From assembly GCA_031262385.1 (NCBI GenBank), contig JAISHU010000071.1, positions 1 to 43,154 of the forward strand: a stretch of 43,154 nt of DNA, read 5' to 3'. This document shows positions 7,917-16,381 of this stretch, piece by piece; positions within the stretch are counted from its first letter, which is position 1; each line of letters opens with the position of its first letter. The notes below the pieces were generated by a model that saw nothing but the letters and a program-made list of their open reading frames with translations, had not been told where the DNA came from and made no database searches. The translations under genes were made by a program, and so were the position numbers. The DNA comes from Mediterranea sp. (in: CFB group bacteria). GTDB lineage: Bacteria > Bacteroidota > Bacteroidia > Bacteroidales > Bacteroidaceae.

Positions 7917-9371
7917 ATGACCGACGAAAAGAACAAATATGTCAAAGAACTGACACAAGAAAAATACAAGTACGGATTTACCACCGACGTACATACCGAA
8001 ATTATCGATAAAGGCTTGAACGAAGAGGTAATCCGCCTTATCTCGCAAAAAAAGAACGAACCCGAATGGTTGCTGGAGTTTCGCCTGAAGGCTTACCGCC
8101 ACTGGCTCACCATGGAGATGCCCACATGGGCACACCTGCGTATTCCGCCCATTGACTACCAAGCCATATCGTATTACGCCGACCCTACGGCAAAGAAGAA
8201 AGACGCCCCCAAAAGCTTGGACGAGGTAGACCCCGAACTGCTGAAGACGTTCGACAAACTGGGTATCCCGCTGGAAGAACGTATGGCTCTCAGCGGCGTG
8301 GCAGTAGATGCCGTAATGGACTCGGTATCGGTAAAAACGACCTTTAAAGAGGTCTTGATAGAAAAAGGCATTATCTTCTGCTCTATCAGCGAAGCCGTGC
8401 GCGAACATCCCGACCTTGTGCAGAAGTACTTGGGTTCGGTGGTGGGTTATCGCGACAACTTCTTCGCCTCGCTCAACTCGGCTGTCTTCTCCGACGGCTC
8501 TTTTGTGTACATCCCCAAGGGGGTGCGCTGCCCCATGGAACTGTCGACCTACTTCCGTATCAACGCCCGCAACACGGGACAGTTTGAACGCACGCTCATC
8601 GTTGCCGACGACGACTCGTACGTATCGTACTTGGAAGGATGCACCGCCCCCATGCGCGACGAAAACCAACTACATGCCGCTATCGTGGAGATTGTGGTAC
8701 ACGACCGCGCCGAAGTGAAATACAGCACCGTGCAAAACTGGTATCCGGGCGATGCCGAAGGACGCGGCGGCGTGTATAACTTCGTCACCAAACGCGGCAA
8801 CTGCAAGGGTGTGGGCAGCAAACTGTCGTGGACACAGGTAGAAACCGGCTCGGCTATCACTTGGAAATATCCGTCGTGCATCTTGTCGGGCGACAACTCG
8901 TCGGCAGAGTTTTACAGCGTCGCCGTTACCAACAACTTCCAGCAGGCAGACACCGGTACCAAGATGATTCACTTGGGACGCAACACCAGCAGCACCATTG
9001 TGAGCAAAGGTATCTCGGCAGGAAAGAGCGAGAACTCGTATCGCGGATTGGTGCGCGTATCGCCCCGCGCCGACAATGCACGCAACTACAGCCAGTGCGA
9101 CTCGCTGTTGCTGGGCGACCGCTGCGGAGCACATACCTTCCCCTATATGGACATTCACAACGAAACCGCCGTAGTGGAACACGAAGCTACTACCAGCAAA
9201 ATCAGCGAAGACCAGATATTTTATTGCAACCAGCGCGGCATCTCTACCGAAGATGCCGTGGGATTGATTGTAAACGGTTACGCCAAAGAGGTGCTGAACA
9301 AACTCCCCATGGAGTTTGCCGTTGAAGCACAAAAACTGCTGTCGGTATCGTTAGAGGGGAGCGTGGGTTGA
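7917..9371 (+). CDS. sufB: Fe-S cluster scaffold protein SufB
   Basis: A 484-residue protein with full-length SufB sequence ([16 protein letters not shown] at the start, [19 protein letters not shown], then the beta-helix core). Cys437 in FYCNQRGI and Glu466 in PMEFAVEAQ have the same 29-residue spacing as Cys405 and Glu434 of E. coli SufB, the residues tied to cluster assembly on the SufB-SufD surface. SufB works in the cytosolic SufBC2D complex, taking sulfur from SufS. In many relatives sufC, sufD and sufS follow directly. Here none does: a terminator hairpin comes 46 bp after the stop. Confidence 0.96.
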   Translation: MTDEKNKYVKELTQEKYKYGFTTDVHTEIIDKGLNEEVIRLISQKKNEPEWLLEFRLKAYRHWLTMEMPTWAHLRIPPIDYQAISYYADPTAKKKDAPKSLDEVDPELLKTFDKLGIPLEERMALSGVAVDAVMDSVSVKTTFKEVLIEKGIIFCSISEAVREHPDLVQKYLGSVVGYRDNFFASLNSAVFSDGSFVYIPKGVRCPMELSTYFRINARNTGQFERTLIVADDDSYVSYLEGCTAPMRDENQLHAAIVEIVVHDRAEVKYSTVQNWYPGDAEGRGGVYNFVTKRGNCKGVGSKLSWTQVETGSAITWKYPSCILSGDNSSAEFYSVAVTNNFQQADTGTKMIHLGRNTSSTIVSKGISAGKSENSYRGLVRVSPRADNARNYSQCDSLLLGDRCGAHTFPYMDIHNETAVVEHEATTSKISEDQIFYCNQRGISTEDAVGLIVNGYAKEVLNKLPMEFAVEAQKLLSVSLEGSVG

Positions 9372-9417
9372 CCAGCTAAACGCCGGTTACACAAGAAAAA
9401 TTGGCACCTTGAAGAAA

Positions 9418-9458
9418 GTGAGGTAGAAACGCAACGAATAGTTGCATCTCTACCTCAC
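9418..9458. terminator. Bidirectional terminator between sufB and the M56-TonB gene
   Basis: GTGAGGTAGA (9418-9427) pairs exactly with TCTACCTCAC (9449-9458), and the inner GCAAC/GTTGC arms close a GAATA loop. T-rich sequence follows on the plus strand. The genes on both sides converge on it. Confidence 0.8.
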
Positions 9459-9500
9459 TCATTTTATTAAACCGAGGTATGCTCTCTACTTCTTTACCTC

Positions 9501-11000
9501 TTACTTTTTCGGAAGCTGGTACATTATCGGAACCGTGTATTTCACACTTACCGGTTTACCTTTTTTAGACATACCGGGTTTCCACTTAGGCATCGCCTTT
9601 ATCACACGAAGGGCTTCTGCATCCAGATACGAATTTATGCCACGAACCACCTTCGCATCGGTAATCGAACCGTCCCGCCGAATAACAAACTGTACGAGTA
9701 CGCGCCCTTCAGTACGACTCTTTTGGGCTTCTACAGGATACTTAATATTGCGTGCCAAATATTTCATAAATTCAGCGTCACCGCCCATAAACTGAGGCAT
9801 TACATCCACCACGTCGTACAGAGGGTCGTCGTCAACCTCTTGCGGAGTAAACTGAGGTTTAACTTTGGTGGTGTCTTGATACGTCACCGAGCCATCTTCA
9901 ATAAGACGCATTTCATACGCCTGCGAGTCACCTTCGCCAATACGACGCACCGAATACACCACATCATCGCCGGTCGTCAGCGGAATATCGGTCCCCTTAA
10001 ACACTGTGAAAGTGTCTTGCAGCACCTCCGGAACATCGTCTTTTAAAACATTCGACACCTCGGCATTGATAATTGCCTTTAAATCATTAACTTTGACGGC
10101 AGAAATCTCGTCCATACGATTAGAGATTTCGGGACGGGCAAAAGCAGTTACTGCAACAACCGCTAACGGAAGTACATACAAGTACTTCATACGTGCCCAC
10201 GACTTGGATTTTTCTTTTTTCATCATAGTGATACGTTTTTTGAGTTTACTGTGATTTAAGCTGTTGGTCATTGAGTAGAGCTTTGCACCAACAGCTTTTT
10301 TAATTAATAAAAGTTGATATTGTTTTGCATCGATGCCTTTTTGAATAACGGAATCATCCGCTTCGTATTCGTGAATGCCTTGTAGCTCTTGCTTCAGCAA
10401 CCATGCGGCAGGGTTAAACCACTGAAGGCAGATACAGACGTCGGCTACACCTATATCCCACGAATGGTGCATACGGATGTGTGCCAGTTCGTGCGTGAGG
10501 ATTTCGCGACCGTTCTCTTCCAAGTCTTTGCGCGAGATGACGATGTAGTGTCGCCAACTGAAAGGAGCTACTTCTTCGTCGAGCACCAGCAGCGTCACCT
10601 TCGTCGGTGCATCAAGGATATACCGTCCAAGTTCTTCTTTTACCCCCCGTCGCAACAGTCGGTAGAGACTGAGCAACACATAGCAATGACGAATCACAAA
10701 AAACAGACAACCCCCCGCATAAACCGCCAATAACCACACTGCCCACGACACGCCGACGGAAGGAGCCACTTCGAGAGGCATTGCTTCGAAGAACACTCTT
10801 TCGACAGATACCGAAAAAGGCATCGGCTTGACCGTGGTAATCTTTATCATCGGCAACAAAGTCGCAAACAACAAAATACCCAGCAAGGCAAGGCGATTGA
10901 ACCGGTGAAAGGTTTCGCGACTCAGCAACAGGCGATAGAAAAGATAAAACAGTGCCAGTATCGTGGCAGATTTAAGTATGTATGCTAAAAAGAATCCCAT
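9501..11000 (-). CDS. M56 (BlaR1-type) membrane metallopeptidase with C-terminal TonB domain
   Basis: A 499-residue protein. Membrane helices lie at about 4-22, 37-52 and 85-112, followed by a zinc peptidase active site HELAH (H170, E171, H174) and EYEAD (about 211-215), then a further helix (YLYVLPLAVVAVTAFA, about 270-290). The last 90 residues (NIKYPVEAQKSRTEGRVLVQF ... KWKPG) form a TonB C-terminal domain. BlaR1-type sensors detect an envelope signal and cleave the partner BlaI repressor. The TonB domain may contact envelope partners. The gene starts 40 bp after the blaI-like gene, so the two form an operon. The signal is unknown, and there is no beta-lactamase nearby. Confidence 0.9.
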   Translation of the reverse strand: MGFFLAYILKSATILALFYLFYRLLLSRETFHRFNRLALLGILLFATLLPMIKITTVKPMPFSVSVERVFFEAMPLEVAPSVGVSWAVWLLAVYAGGCLFFVIRHCYVLLSLYRLLRRGVKEELGRYILDAPTKVTLLVLDEEVAPFSWRHYIVISRKDLEENGREILTHELAHIRMHHSWDIGVADVCICLQWFNPAAWLLKQELQGIHEYEADDSVIQKGIDAKQYQLLLIKKAVGAKLYSMTNSLNHSKLKKRITMMKKEKSKSWARMKYLYVLPLAVVAVTAFARPEISNRMDEISAVKVNDLKAIINAEVSNVLKDDVPEVLQDTFTVFKGTDIPLTTGDDVVYSVRRIGEGDSQAYEMRLIEDGSVTYQDTTKVKPQFTPQEVDDDPLYDVVDVMPQFMGGDAEFMKYLARNIKYPVEAQKSRTEGRVLVQFVIRRDGSITDAKVVRGINSYLDAEALRVIKAMPKWKPGMSKKGKPVSVKYTVPIMYQLPKK

Positions 11001-11040
11001 AATACGTATAGAATAAGGTGAGTAATGGTAAAGAAAGAGA

Positions 11041-11400
11041 CTAAGCCTCCTTCTCGACCTCTTTAATGAGTTGTTTCAACTGGTCGAGGGTTATCTGCTC
11101 CTCTTGCACCAGCGACGATACCGCCTTGAGGTAGGAGTTGCCGAAGTACTTGCCAATGACATTCTTCAACGTGCTCTTGCTAAACTCTTCGCGCTCCACC
11201 ACCGCATAATACTGATAGGTGTTGCCGTAAGTATGATGCGCCACGTAGCCTTTCTCTTCCAAGCCGCGCACAATGGTAGAAAGTGTATTTACATGCGGCT
11301 TCGGCTCTTCGTAGAAAGCAATCATTTCTTTGACGAACAACGGACCTTTTTCCCAGAAAAAGCCCATTATTTCTTCTTCTTTTGCCGTTAATGTTTTCAT
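11041..11400 (-). CDS. BlaI/MecI-family transcriptional repressor
   Basis: A 119-residue winged-helix protein (LTAKEEEIMGFFWEKGPLF, then NTLSTIVRGLEEKGYVAH recognition helix and wing, then a C-terminal dimerisation region with KSTLKNVIGKYFGNS). BlaI proteins bind inverted TAC/ACTA-like operators and are inactivated by cleavage by the paired M56 peptidase, encoded next. The likely operator is the AT-rich inverted repeat region just upstream (11436-11490), so the operon is probably autoregulated. Confidence 0.92.
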   Translation of the reverse strand: MKTLTAKEEEIMGFFWEKGPLFVKEMIAFYEEPKPHVNTLSTIVRGLEEKGYVAHHTYGNTYQYYAVVEREEFSKSTLKNVIGKYFGNSYLKAVSSLVQEEQITLDQLKQLIKEVEKEA

Positions 11401-11435
11401 TTGAACTATTGTTTTTGTGCAAATAACGAGATGTT

Positions 11436-11490
11436 TTAGTTAGCAAACTAATTTTGTTAGTTAAATAACCTGAAACATGCTAATAAGCAT
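11436..11490 (-). promoter_or_regulatory. Likely BlaI operator/promoter region, copy 1
   Basis: Overlapping inverted repeats: TTAGTTAGCAAACTAA (11436-11451) and ACTAACAAAATTAGT read on the minus strand, then ATGCTAATAAGCAT (11477-11490). It is 36 bp upstream of the blaI start. A near-identical stretch lies at 13297-13345 upstream of the two-TonB-domain gene. Confidence 0.6.
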
Positions 11491-11663
11491 CTTTTAAGAG
11501 AAGAGATTTCCCCCTTTTCCTAATCTCATAAAGTTATCAAATATCTTATTTAGGTATCACAATGTCGCAATATTGCGCTTTTGGATAACTCACACTTTGC
11601 CAAAAACGTGCCTTTAAACCGCACGCGATGCATTATCTCCCGCTACTTAACGAACCAACTCGG

Positions 11664-11751
11664 CGAAAACAACGAATCATCTCCGTGGAAACAACGAATC
11701 ATCCGCACGAAAACAACAAACTGTCGACGCGAAAACAACGAATCAACTGCG
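11664..11751 (+). repeat. 22-bp array with GAAAACAACGAATCA core, copy 1
   Basis: Four contiguous units at 11664, 11686, 11708 and 11730, each exactly 22 bp. The first 15 bases of each unit are conserved and the last seven vary and are GC-rich. Confidence 0.85.
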
Positions 11752-11762
11752 AGCTTAAGAAA

Positions 11763-11850
11763 TTATCTCGGCAAGTTAGTCTGTATATCCCGGCAAATTG
11801 TTGCGTTATCTCGGCAAGTTATTGCGCTAACTCGGCAAGATAATTTCGAT
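11763..11850 (+). repeat. 22/21-bp array with TCGGCAAGTTAT core, copy 1
   Basis: CGGCAA recurs at 11769, 11791, 11812 and 11833 (steps 22, 21, 21). It follows the previous array directly. The step pattern is identical in the other copy of the block. Confidence 0.85.
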
Positions 11851-12193
11851 AACCTCCTTTTGGGGCTGTTTTTTCGCGCTGAACACGCTTTTTGTTTTTT
11901 GACATTATTTCTTCATATCTTTCTGTGAGTATGCGAATTGAGTAGCTTATTTTACATAGTTTAACGCGCTATACGGCAACGAAAGTCACCAAGCCGCACC
12001 TCAGTCCGAAATAGAGGCGTTTTTCGAGGGTTCGTTTGACGTTTTGACACTTTGATAAGAATGTGCTAATATGCTGATGAGACGGTGCACTTTGAATGGA
12101 TAATTAACAATGGGCGGTGCACGGGGTGCGATAAATTAAAGTTTAGAGGAGAGCAACAACAAATCTGTAAATCTTCGGATAGAAACAAATACA

Positions 12194-13219
12194 CTAAGGT
12201 CTACCGCGACCCCGAGATTCAGAAGTTGGAAAGCCTGCCCTGTCTCTGCTTCTCTGATTTGTTTGCCTTATTTCCTGCGACCAACCTGATTCAAGTCTAA
12301 ACGTTAGCGGAACCGTGTAACTCACATTTACAGGTACCCCTTTATTACTGCCGGGGGTCCATTTAGGCATCTTTTTAACTACACGGAGAGCTTCGTTATC
12401 TAACAACCGATGTACCGAATCGACAACCACCGCATTGATCAAAGAGCCGTCTTTCCGGACTATAAACCGCATGCGTACACGTCCCTGAATTCCCTTTTTA
12501 TGAGCTTCAATAGGATACCTTAGATTTTTTGCCAAGAATTTCATCAACTCATCGTTACCTCCCGGAAACTCAGGCATGATTTCCGCCACCTCGTACACCG
12601 GTTCGCCGTCAACTATTTCCGAAGTAAGCACGGGCTGTACGATTGTATCTTGAGGAAGTTCAGAGTTTTTGGGCACTTGAGCATTCCGGACATCGCCCTT
12701 CTCAATCCTAAACGTAAACGGATGTGTGTACCTCACACTTACAGGTTGCCCTTGTTGCATGCCGGGTATCCACTTAGGCATTGCTTTAACTACACGCAGA
12801 GCTTCGTCGTCCAGCACCGGAGCTGCCGAACGGACAATATGTGCATCTGTAATGGAGCCGTCTTTCCCTACCACAAACTGTACGACTACGCGTCCCTGAA
12901 TCCCCTTTTTATGGGCTTCAATAGGATACCTTACATTGGTCTGCACAAACAAGCGCAGAGCCTTGTCACCTCCCGGAAACTCAGGCTTAACTTCTGTGAA
13001 TTCGAATACAGAGTCATTAGCAATCGCTTGCGAAGTAAGTGTAGGCTGTTTAATTGTGTCTTGAGGAATCCAAAAGACATTTTCCGGAATAGCATTGATT
13101 CCGTTTCTCAAATGGGATATTTCGGAGCGGGCAAAAGCAGTTAAAGCGATAACCGCCAACAAGCATACACACAAACACTTTGTGAGTGCCCACGGTGTTG
13201 ATTGATTCTGTTTCGTCAT
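12194..13219 (-). CDS. Membrane-anchored protein with two tandem TonB C-terminal domains (blaR1-derived)
   Basis: A 341-residue protein. The N-terminus (WALTKCLCVCLLAVIALTAFARSEIS) is closely similar to the last membrane helix of the M56-TonB protein encoded at 9501-11000 (MKYLYVLPLAVVAVTAFARPEIS), so the gene starts where the peptidase part of blaR1 would end. Two TonB-type domains follow at about 80-172 and 217-310, each with YPIEAHKKGIQGRV and KW.PG. Each is preceded by a PQDTI.QP.LTS linker, so a unit of about 136 residues was duplicated. The last 31 residues are Arg/Ser-rich and not family-like. No HExxH is present, so it is not a peptidase. It may act as an energy transducer or envelope interaction protein. 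Confidence 0.85.
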   Translation of the reverse strand: MTKQNQSTPWALTKCLCVCLLAVIALTAFARSEISHLRNGINAIPENVFWIPQDTIKQPTLTSQAIANDSVFEFTEVKPEFPGGDKALRLFVQTNVRYPIEAHKKGIQGRVVVQFVVGKDGSITDAHIVRSAAPVLDDEALRVVKAMPKWIPGMQQGQPVSVRYTHPFTFRIEKGDVRNAQVPKNSELPQDTIVQPVLTSEIVDGEPVYEVAEIMPEFPGGNDELMKFLAKNLRYPIEAHKKGIQGRVRMRFIVRKDGSLINAVVVDSVHRLLDNEALRVVKKMPKWTPGSNKGVPVNVSYTVPLTFRLESGWSQEIRQTNQRSRDRAGFPTSESRGRGRP

Positions 13220-13296
13220 AGTCGTATTCTTTTAAAAGTATAGTGTAATTGAAGATGCTATCAATTAGATGGGACAAAAAAACACGACATTCGGTT

Positions 13297-13345
13297 GTCA
13301 AACCAATTTTATTAGTTAAATAAACTGAAACATGCTAATAAGCAT
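13297..13345 (-). promoter_or_regulatory. BlaI-operator-like region, copy 2
   Basis: About 48 bp aligning with 11443-11490, including an identical 20-nt stretch at 13326-13345 that ends in ATGCTAATAAGCAT. It lies 77 bp upstream of the two-TonB-domain gene. The inner TTAGTTAGCAAACTAA half is degraded here. Confidence 0.55.
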
Positions 13346-13353
13346 ACTATTAC

Positions 13354-14322
13354 CTACTCAAAGCACACATACTGCCCTATCCGTTGTAAATCTTCGGGCG
13401 TAAATTCTTCGTAGAGTGCAAAAGGTTTCAGGCTTTTGAGTTTGCCGTGCTTTTGGCGATACTCCACAAAGACTTTGGCTTGGTAGAAATTGATGTAGGG
13501 ATGTGCGCAAAGCCTCTCCACCCCCACCCTATTGAGGTTGATGCGGCAAATGGAGTCGCCCGAAACGGTGAACCATGTTTGCAGGGAGTCTACATTCAAC
13601 GAGAGGTCGCCCAACTGACTGACGGCATAAAAGCCTCCCAAACGATTGCGATAGCCCACGATGCGCCGCGCCGTGACACTGCCTATACCGGGAATCTTTT
13701 TGAGTTCGGTGGTGTCGACATCGTTCAGATTGATTTGCGTACCTGCGGGGTATTTCACGCTTTGCACAAAGCGCGGAACGATCGACGCCGACGAATCGGA
13801 AGCAGAGGAGACAACAGACTGGCGGGTCGTGCGTCGCGCCTCTTCGGGGGCGATGCGGATATAAGGGAGAAGGTTGGCATATTGTTCGTCGGTAAGACCG
13901 TACATCTTTTTAAAATCGGCAGCCGTACGAAAGCGTCCGCCTTTGACTCGGTAACGCAGAATGTTGTGTGCCATCCACGCCGGCAGTCCCAAGCGGCGGA
14001 AGGTTAACGAATCGGCACGGTTGGGATTGAAGGGGGCAAGTGTCACCACCGCCGGTTTGTGCGAGGCAGTTTCCATAGCGTGACTACCGCCACGTTCGCG
14101 CCGTGCCGGACGTTTGGCTTCCACCGATGCCACAAACGCACGATACCGGCTACCCGCAGCTTCGGTTTGCAGCGAGTCGGTTTGTAAAGCCAACCAAGCT
14201 TGACGACGTGCCCGGTAATAGTGTCCCGCCACGAACATCGTGCCGATGAGGGCTATCAGCATCAGCACACCGCGCCGTTCCCAGCGGGGCAGATAAAGAA
14301 ATTCTCTAAAAAGCGCGTTCAT
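13354..14322 (-). CDS. ComEA-like helix-hairpin-helix protein, membrane-anchored
   Basis: A 322-residue protein with one N-terminal membrane helix (about 18-34, VLMLIALIGTMFVAGHYY) and three helix-hairpin-helix units: about 97-155 (FNPNRADSLTFRRLGL ... VKGGRF), 205-250 (INLNDVDTTELKKIPGIG ... RNRLGGF) and 263-310 (INLNRVGVERLCAHPYI). The middle unit keeps the GIG hairpin typical of DNA-binding HhH. ComEA relatives bind DNA in the periplasm during uptake. With three units and an Arg/Ser-rich linker, DNA binding is likely but a competence role is unproven. It begins 10 bp after the transporter gene ends, so it is cotranscribed with it. Confidence 0.87.
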   Translation of the reverse strand: MNALFREFLYLPRWERRGVLMLIALIGTMFVAGHYYRARRQAWLALQTDSLQTEAAGSRYRAFVASVEAKRPARRERGGSHAMETASHKPAVVTLAPFNPNRADSLTFRRLGLPAWMAHNILRYRVKGGRFRTAADFKKMYGLTDEQYANLLPYIRIAPEEARRTTRQSVVSSASDSSASIVPRFVQSVKYPAGTQINLNDVDTTELKKIPGIGSVTARRIVGYRNRLGGFYAVSQLGDLSLNVDSLQTWFTVSGDSICRINLNRVGVERLCAHPYINFYQAKVFVEYRQKHGKLKSLKPFALYEEFTPEDLQRIGQYVCFE

Positions 14323-14332
14323 CTCATCGGGG

Positions 14333-15706
14333 TCAAAACATCTTCAGCAAACCTATTTCGTTGATAAAGATAAAGAAGATGCCGATAGGCGCCACATACT
14401 TCAGCACAAACACAATTGGCTTATAGATGCGAACGCGCAACGTGCCGCCGTTGGTAATTTCGTCTTTTACAAGGCGTTTGTCGAGATACCAGCCCACAAA
14501 GATAGAGATAAACATACCGCCGCCCGGCAACATAATCTTTGCCGTAACGTAGTCGAAGAGATCGAACAAGGTCAGTCCGAACAACGTGTACCCTTTGCCT
14601 ACGCCCAACGAAAGCGAGCAAAGCACTCCCAACACCATGCAGCCGCCGGTAACCAGCGTAGCTGCGCGGTTGCGGGTCAACTTAAACTCTTCGTGCAGGT
14701 ATGCCGTGCAAACTTCGTGCAAAGATATGGTAGAGGTAAGTGCCGCAATCGCCAGCAAGACATAAAACAATACCGACAGCAGATAAGCCAACAAAGGCAC
14801 ACCGCCAAACGCCTGCTGAAACACATTGGGAAGGGTGATAAACACCAAACTGGAACCGGCATCAGGCTGAATACCTACCGAAAAGGCTGCCGGAAAGATG
14901 ATGAATCCCGCCAGTATGGCTACGCCGGTATCAATAATTCCCACGCTAAAAGCTGTCTTGGCAAGATGGGTATCTTTTTTAAAGTACGAGGCGTAGGTGC
15001 AAAGGCAGCCCATACCCAAACTTAGCGAGAAAAACGCCTGCCCCATGGCACTGAGAAACACGCTCGCCGTCACCTTGCTGAAATCGGGCTTCAACAGAAA
15101 GCGGATGCCTTCGCCCGCACCCGGAAGCGACACCGAGCAGACGGCAAGCACCAGCAGCAGGACAAAGAGTGCCGGCATCATAATTTTGGACGAACGTTCT
15201 ATGCCCTTCTCCACACCTTTGGTGATAATAAAATGGGTAATCAGCAGAAAGAGTATCGCCCAAAACATGGGACGCCATGCACTGCCGGTGAAAGCATTGA
15301 ACGTGTCGATAAAGTCCGTCGCCGTCTTCCCTACAAAACTGTTGGTAGCAGCTTCGCCGACAAACTCAAGCGTCCAGCCTGCCACCACGGAGTAATAGCT
15401 TAGAATAAGGAATCCCGCCAAGACCCCCAGCCTGCCGACCCACTTCCATTGCGTGCCGGGTGCCAGCTTTTGGTAAGCTCCTGCCGTATTGGCACGCGAA
15501 CGGCGCCCGATGATAAACTCACCTACCATAATGGGCATGCCCAATATCAGCACACATCCCAAATAGATAAGGATGAAAGCGGCTCCGCCGTTGTTTCCGG
15601 CTTCGTAAGGAAACCGCCAAATGTTACCCAAACCCACTGCCGAACCCGCCGATGCAAGGATGACGCCCAGTTTGCTGCCAAAATTTACTCTATTGTCTTT
15701 ATTCAT
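14333..15706 (-). CDS. Neurotransmitter:sodium symporter (NSS/SNF) family transporter
   Basis: The frame opens at 15736, but the ATG at 15706 (MNKDNRVNFGSKLG) fits the family start, and a -7 box lies at 15734-15741. That gives 457 residues. The first helix has the NSS signature ILASAGSAVGLGNIWRFPY with the unwound GNIWRFPY region that binds Na+ and substrate, and NNGGAAF follows. About 11-12 membrane helices are visible. Bacterial relatives (LeuT, TnaT, MhsT) import amino acids with Na+. The substrate is not predictable. Confidence 0.93.
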   Translation of the reverse strand: MNKDNRVNFGSKLGVILASAGSAVGLGNIWRFPYEAGNNGGAAFILIYLGCVLILGMPIMVGEFIIGRRSRANTAGAYQKLAPGTQWKWVGRLGVLAGFLILSYYSVVAGWTLEFVGEAATNSFVGKTATDFIDTFNAFTGSAWRPMFWAILFLLITHFIITKGVEKGIERSSKIMMPALFVLLLVLAVCSVSLPGAGEGIRFLLKPDFSKVTASVFLSAMGQAFFSLSLGMGCLCTYASYFKKDTHLAKTAFSVGIIDTGVAILAGFIIFPAAFSVGIQPDAGSSLVFITLPNVFQQAFGGVPLLAYLLSVLFYVLLAIAALTSTISLHEVCTAYLHEEFKLTRNRAATLVTGGCMVLGVLCSLSLGVGKGYTLFGLTLFDLFDYVTAKIMLPGGGMFISIFVGWYLDKRLVKDEITNGGTLRVRIYKPIVFVLKYVAPIGIFFIFINEIGLLKMF

Positions 15707-15733
15707 ACCTAAGGAGTTACGTTTAAAATGCGA

Positions 15734-15741
15734 CAAATATA
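15734..15741 (-). promoter_or_regulatory. -7 box of the NSS transporter operon
   Basis: TATATTTG read on the minus strand matches TAnnTTTG, 27 bp before the start at 15706. It faces away from the VanZ-gene promoter 13 bp further on. Confidence 0.55.
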
Positions 15742-15753
15742 AGAAAGAATCGC

Positions 15754-15761
15754 TACATTTG
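15754..15761 (+). promoter_or_regulatory. -7 box of the VanZ-like gene
   Basis: TACATTTG on the plus strand matches TAnnTTTG, 29 bp before the ATG at 15791. The two promoters are back to back in 54 bp. Confidence 0.55.
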
Positions 15762-15790
15762 CGTGCAAATCAAATAATACTGTTTTTATA

Positions 15791-16186
15791 ATGTATTACA
15801 TACGCAATTATCCGTTTTCGCTATTGATTATCGCAGCCATAATCTACCTCTCTTTTTTCAAACCTTCCGGAGCCGAAGAACTGTCGCTGTTCGAGAACTT
15901 CGACAAAGTGGCGCACTTGTGCATGTACTTGGGGCTTTCGGGCATGCTTTGGCTGGAGTTTCTGCGCAACCACCGCAAAGGCTCTATCACCATGATGCGC
16001 GTGTGGATAGGTGCTCTCTTATGCCCTATTCTCTTTAGCGGCATCGTAGAGATTCTGCAAAGCACACTCACCACTTACCGCAGCGGCGACTGGCGCGACT
16101 TCGCCGCCAATGCCACGGGAGCACTGATAGCTTCGCTCGTCGGACGCTTTGTACTCTATCCTTGGATGATGCGGAATAAGAAGTAA
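15791..16186 (+). CDS. VanZ-like family membrane protein
   Basis: A 131-residue integral membrane protein with the VanZ-family pattern: a first helix (PFSLLIIAAIIYLSFF), the FDKVAHLCMYLGLS segment with its conserved Asp, Lys and His, the GIVEILQSTLTTYRSGDWRD segment and a final ANATGALIASLVG helix. Family members are small membrane proteins, one of which gives low-level teicoplanin resistance. Most have no assigned function. It stands alone and is divergent from the NSS transporter. Confidence 0.85.
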   Translation: MYYIRNYPFSLLIIAAIIYLSFFKPSGAEELSLFENFDKVAHLCMYLGLSGMLWLEFLRNHRKGSITMMRVWIGALLCPILFSGIVEILQSTLTTYRSGDWRDFAANATGALIASLVGRFVLYPWMMRNKK

Positions 16187-16210
16187 GTACGTTGATAAAC
16201 TTATAGACCT

Positions 16211-16375
16211 ATGAATATACCGTCGAACATTAAGAAACGGGACAGCTATATCAAAAGAATAGCGCCCTTTATGCGTAAGTCGTTAATAAAAGTACTTACC
16301 GGTCAGCGCCGTGTAGGTAAAAGTTACATGGGGATTAAGCATGTGTACATCGCCGATTTCCTGAAAGAAGGATAA
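16211..16375 (+). pseudogene. Remnant of an AAA+ ATPase gene (N- and C-terminal ends joined by deletion)
   Basis: 54 codons. The N-terminal part (KKRDSYIKRIAPFMRKSLIKVLTGQRRVGKSYM) is the start of the bacterial AAA ATPase/DUF4143-type family up to the Walker A lysine. It then passes directly into GIKHVYIADFLKEG, which looks like the extreme C-terminus of the same kind of protein. The roughly 1 kb coding for the rest of the ATPase and nuclease-like regions is missing. Inferred as an in-frame internal deletion, since the peptide could not hydrolyse ATP. It lies 24 bp after the VanZ-like gene. Confidence 0.6.
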
Positions 16376-16381
16376 GAGTAC

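Larger units (their letters stand above)
11561..12158. repeat. Duplicated non-coding block, copy 1
   Basis: Same-orientation counterpart of 27999-28624. Both blocks contain, in the same order, a four-unit 22-bp GAAAACAACGAATCA array, a four-unit CGGCAAGTTAT array with steps of 22, 21 and 21 bp, a 38-nt identical stretch (11876-11913 here), a 45-nt identical stretch (12018-12062 here) and a GATAAATTA-type end. No ORF is conserved between the copies, no transposase is nearby and I see no clear terminal inverted repeats. It may be a non-autonomous mobile element, an ncRNA gene or a DNA-structural element. Confidence 0.85.
11401..12193. other. Gene-free region containing BlaI operator and non-coding block copy 1
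   Basis: About 790 bp. It contains the blaI promoter/operator (11436-11490), then the roughly 600-bp block described separately (11561-12158) with its two arrays. Short plus-strand frames at 11581-11928, 11628-11843 and 12085-12300 are in repetitive DNA, match no family I know, and are not supported. No tRNA or known ncRNA is seen. Confidence 0.7.

Noticed and set aside
11581..11928. Small plus-strand ORF (115 codons) in the first non-coding block
   Set aside because: It runs through both repeat arrays, its product is not conserved in the other copy, and no promoter or family match is seen.
11561..12158. Insertion sequence
   Set aside because: No transposase frame, no clear terminal inverted repeats or target duplication could be seen.
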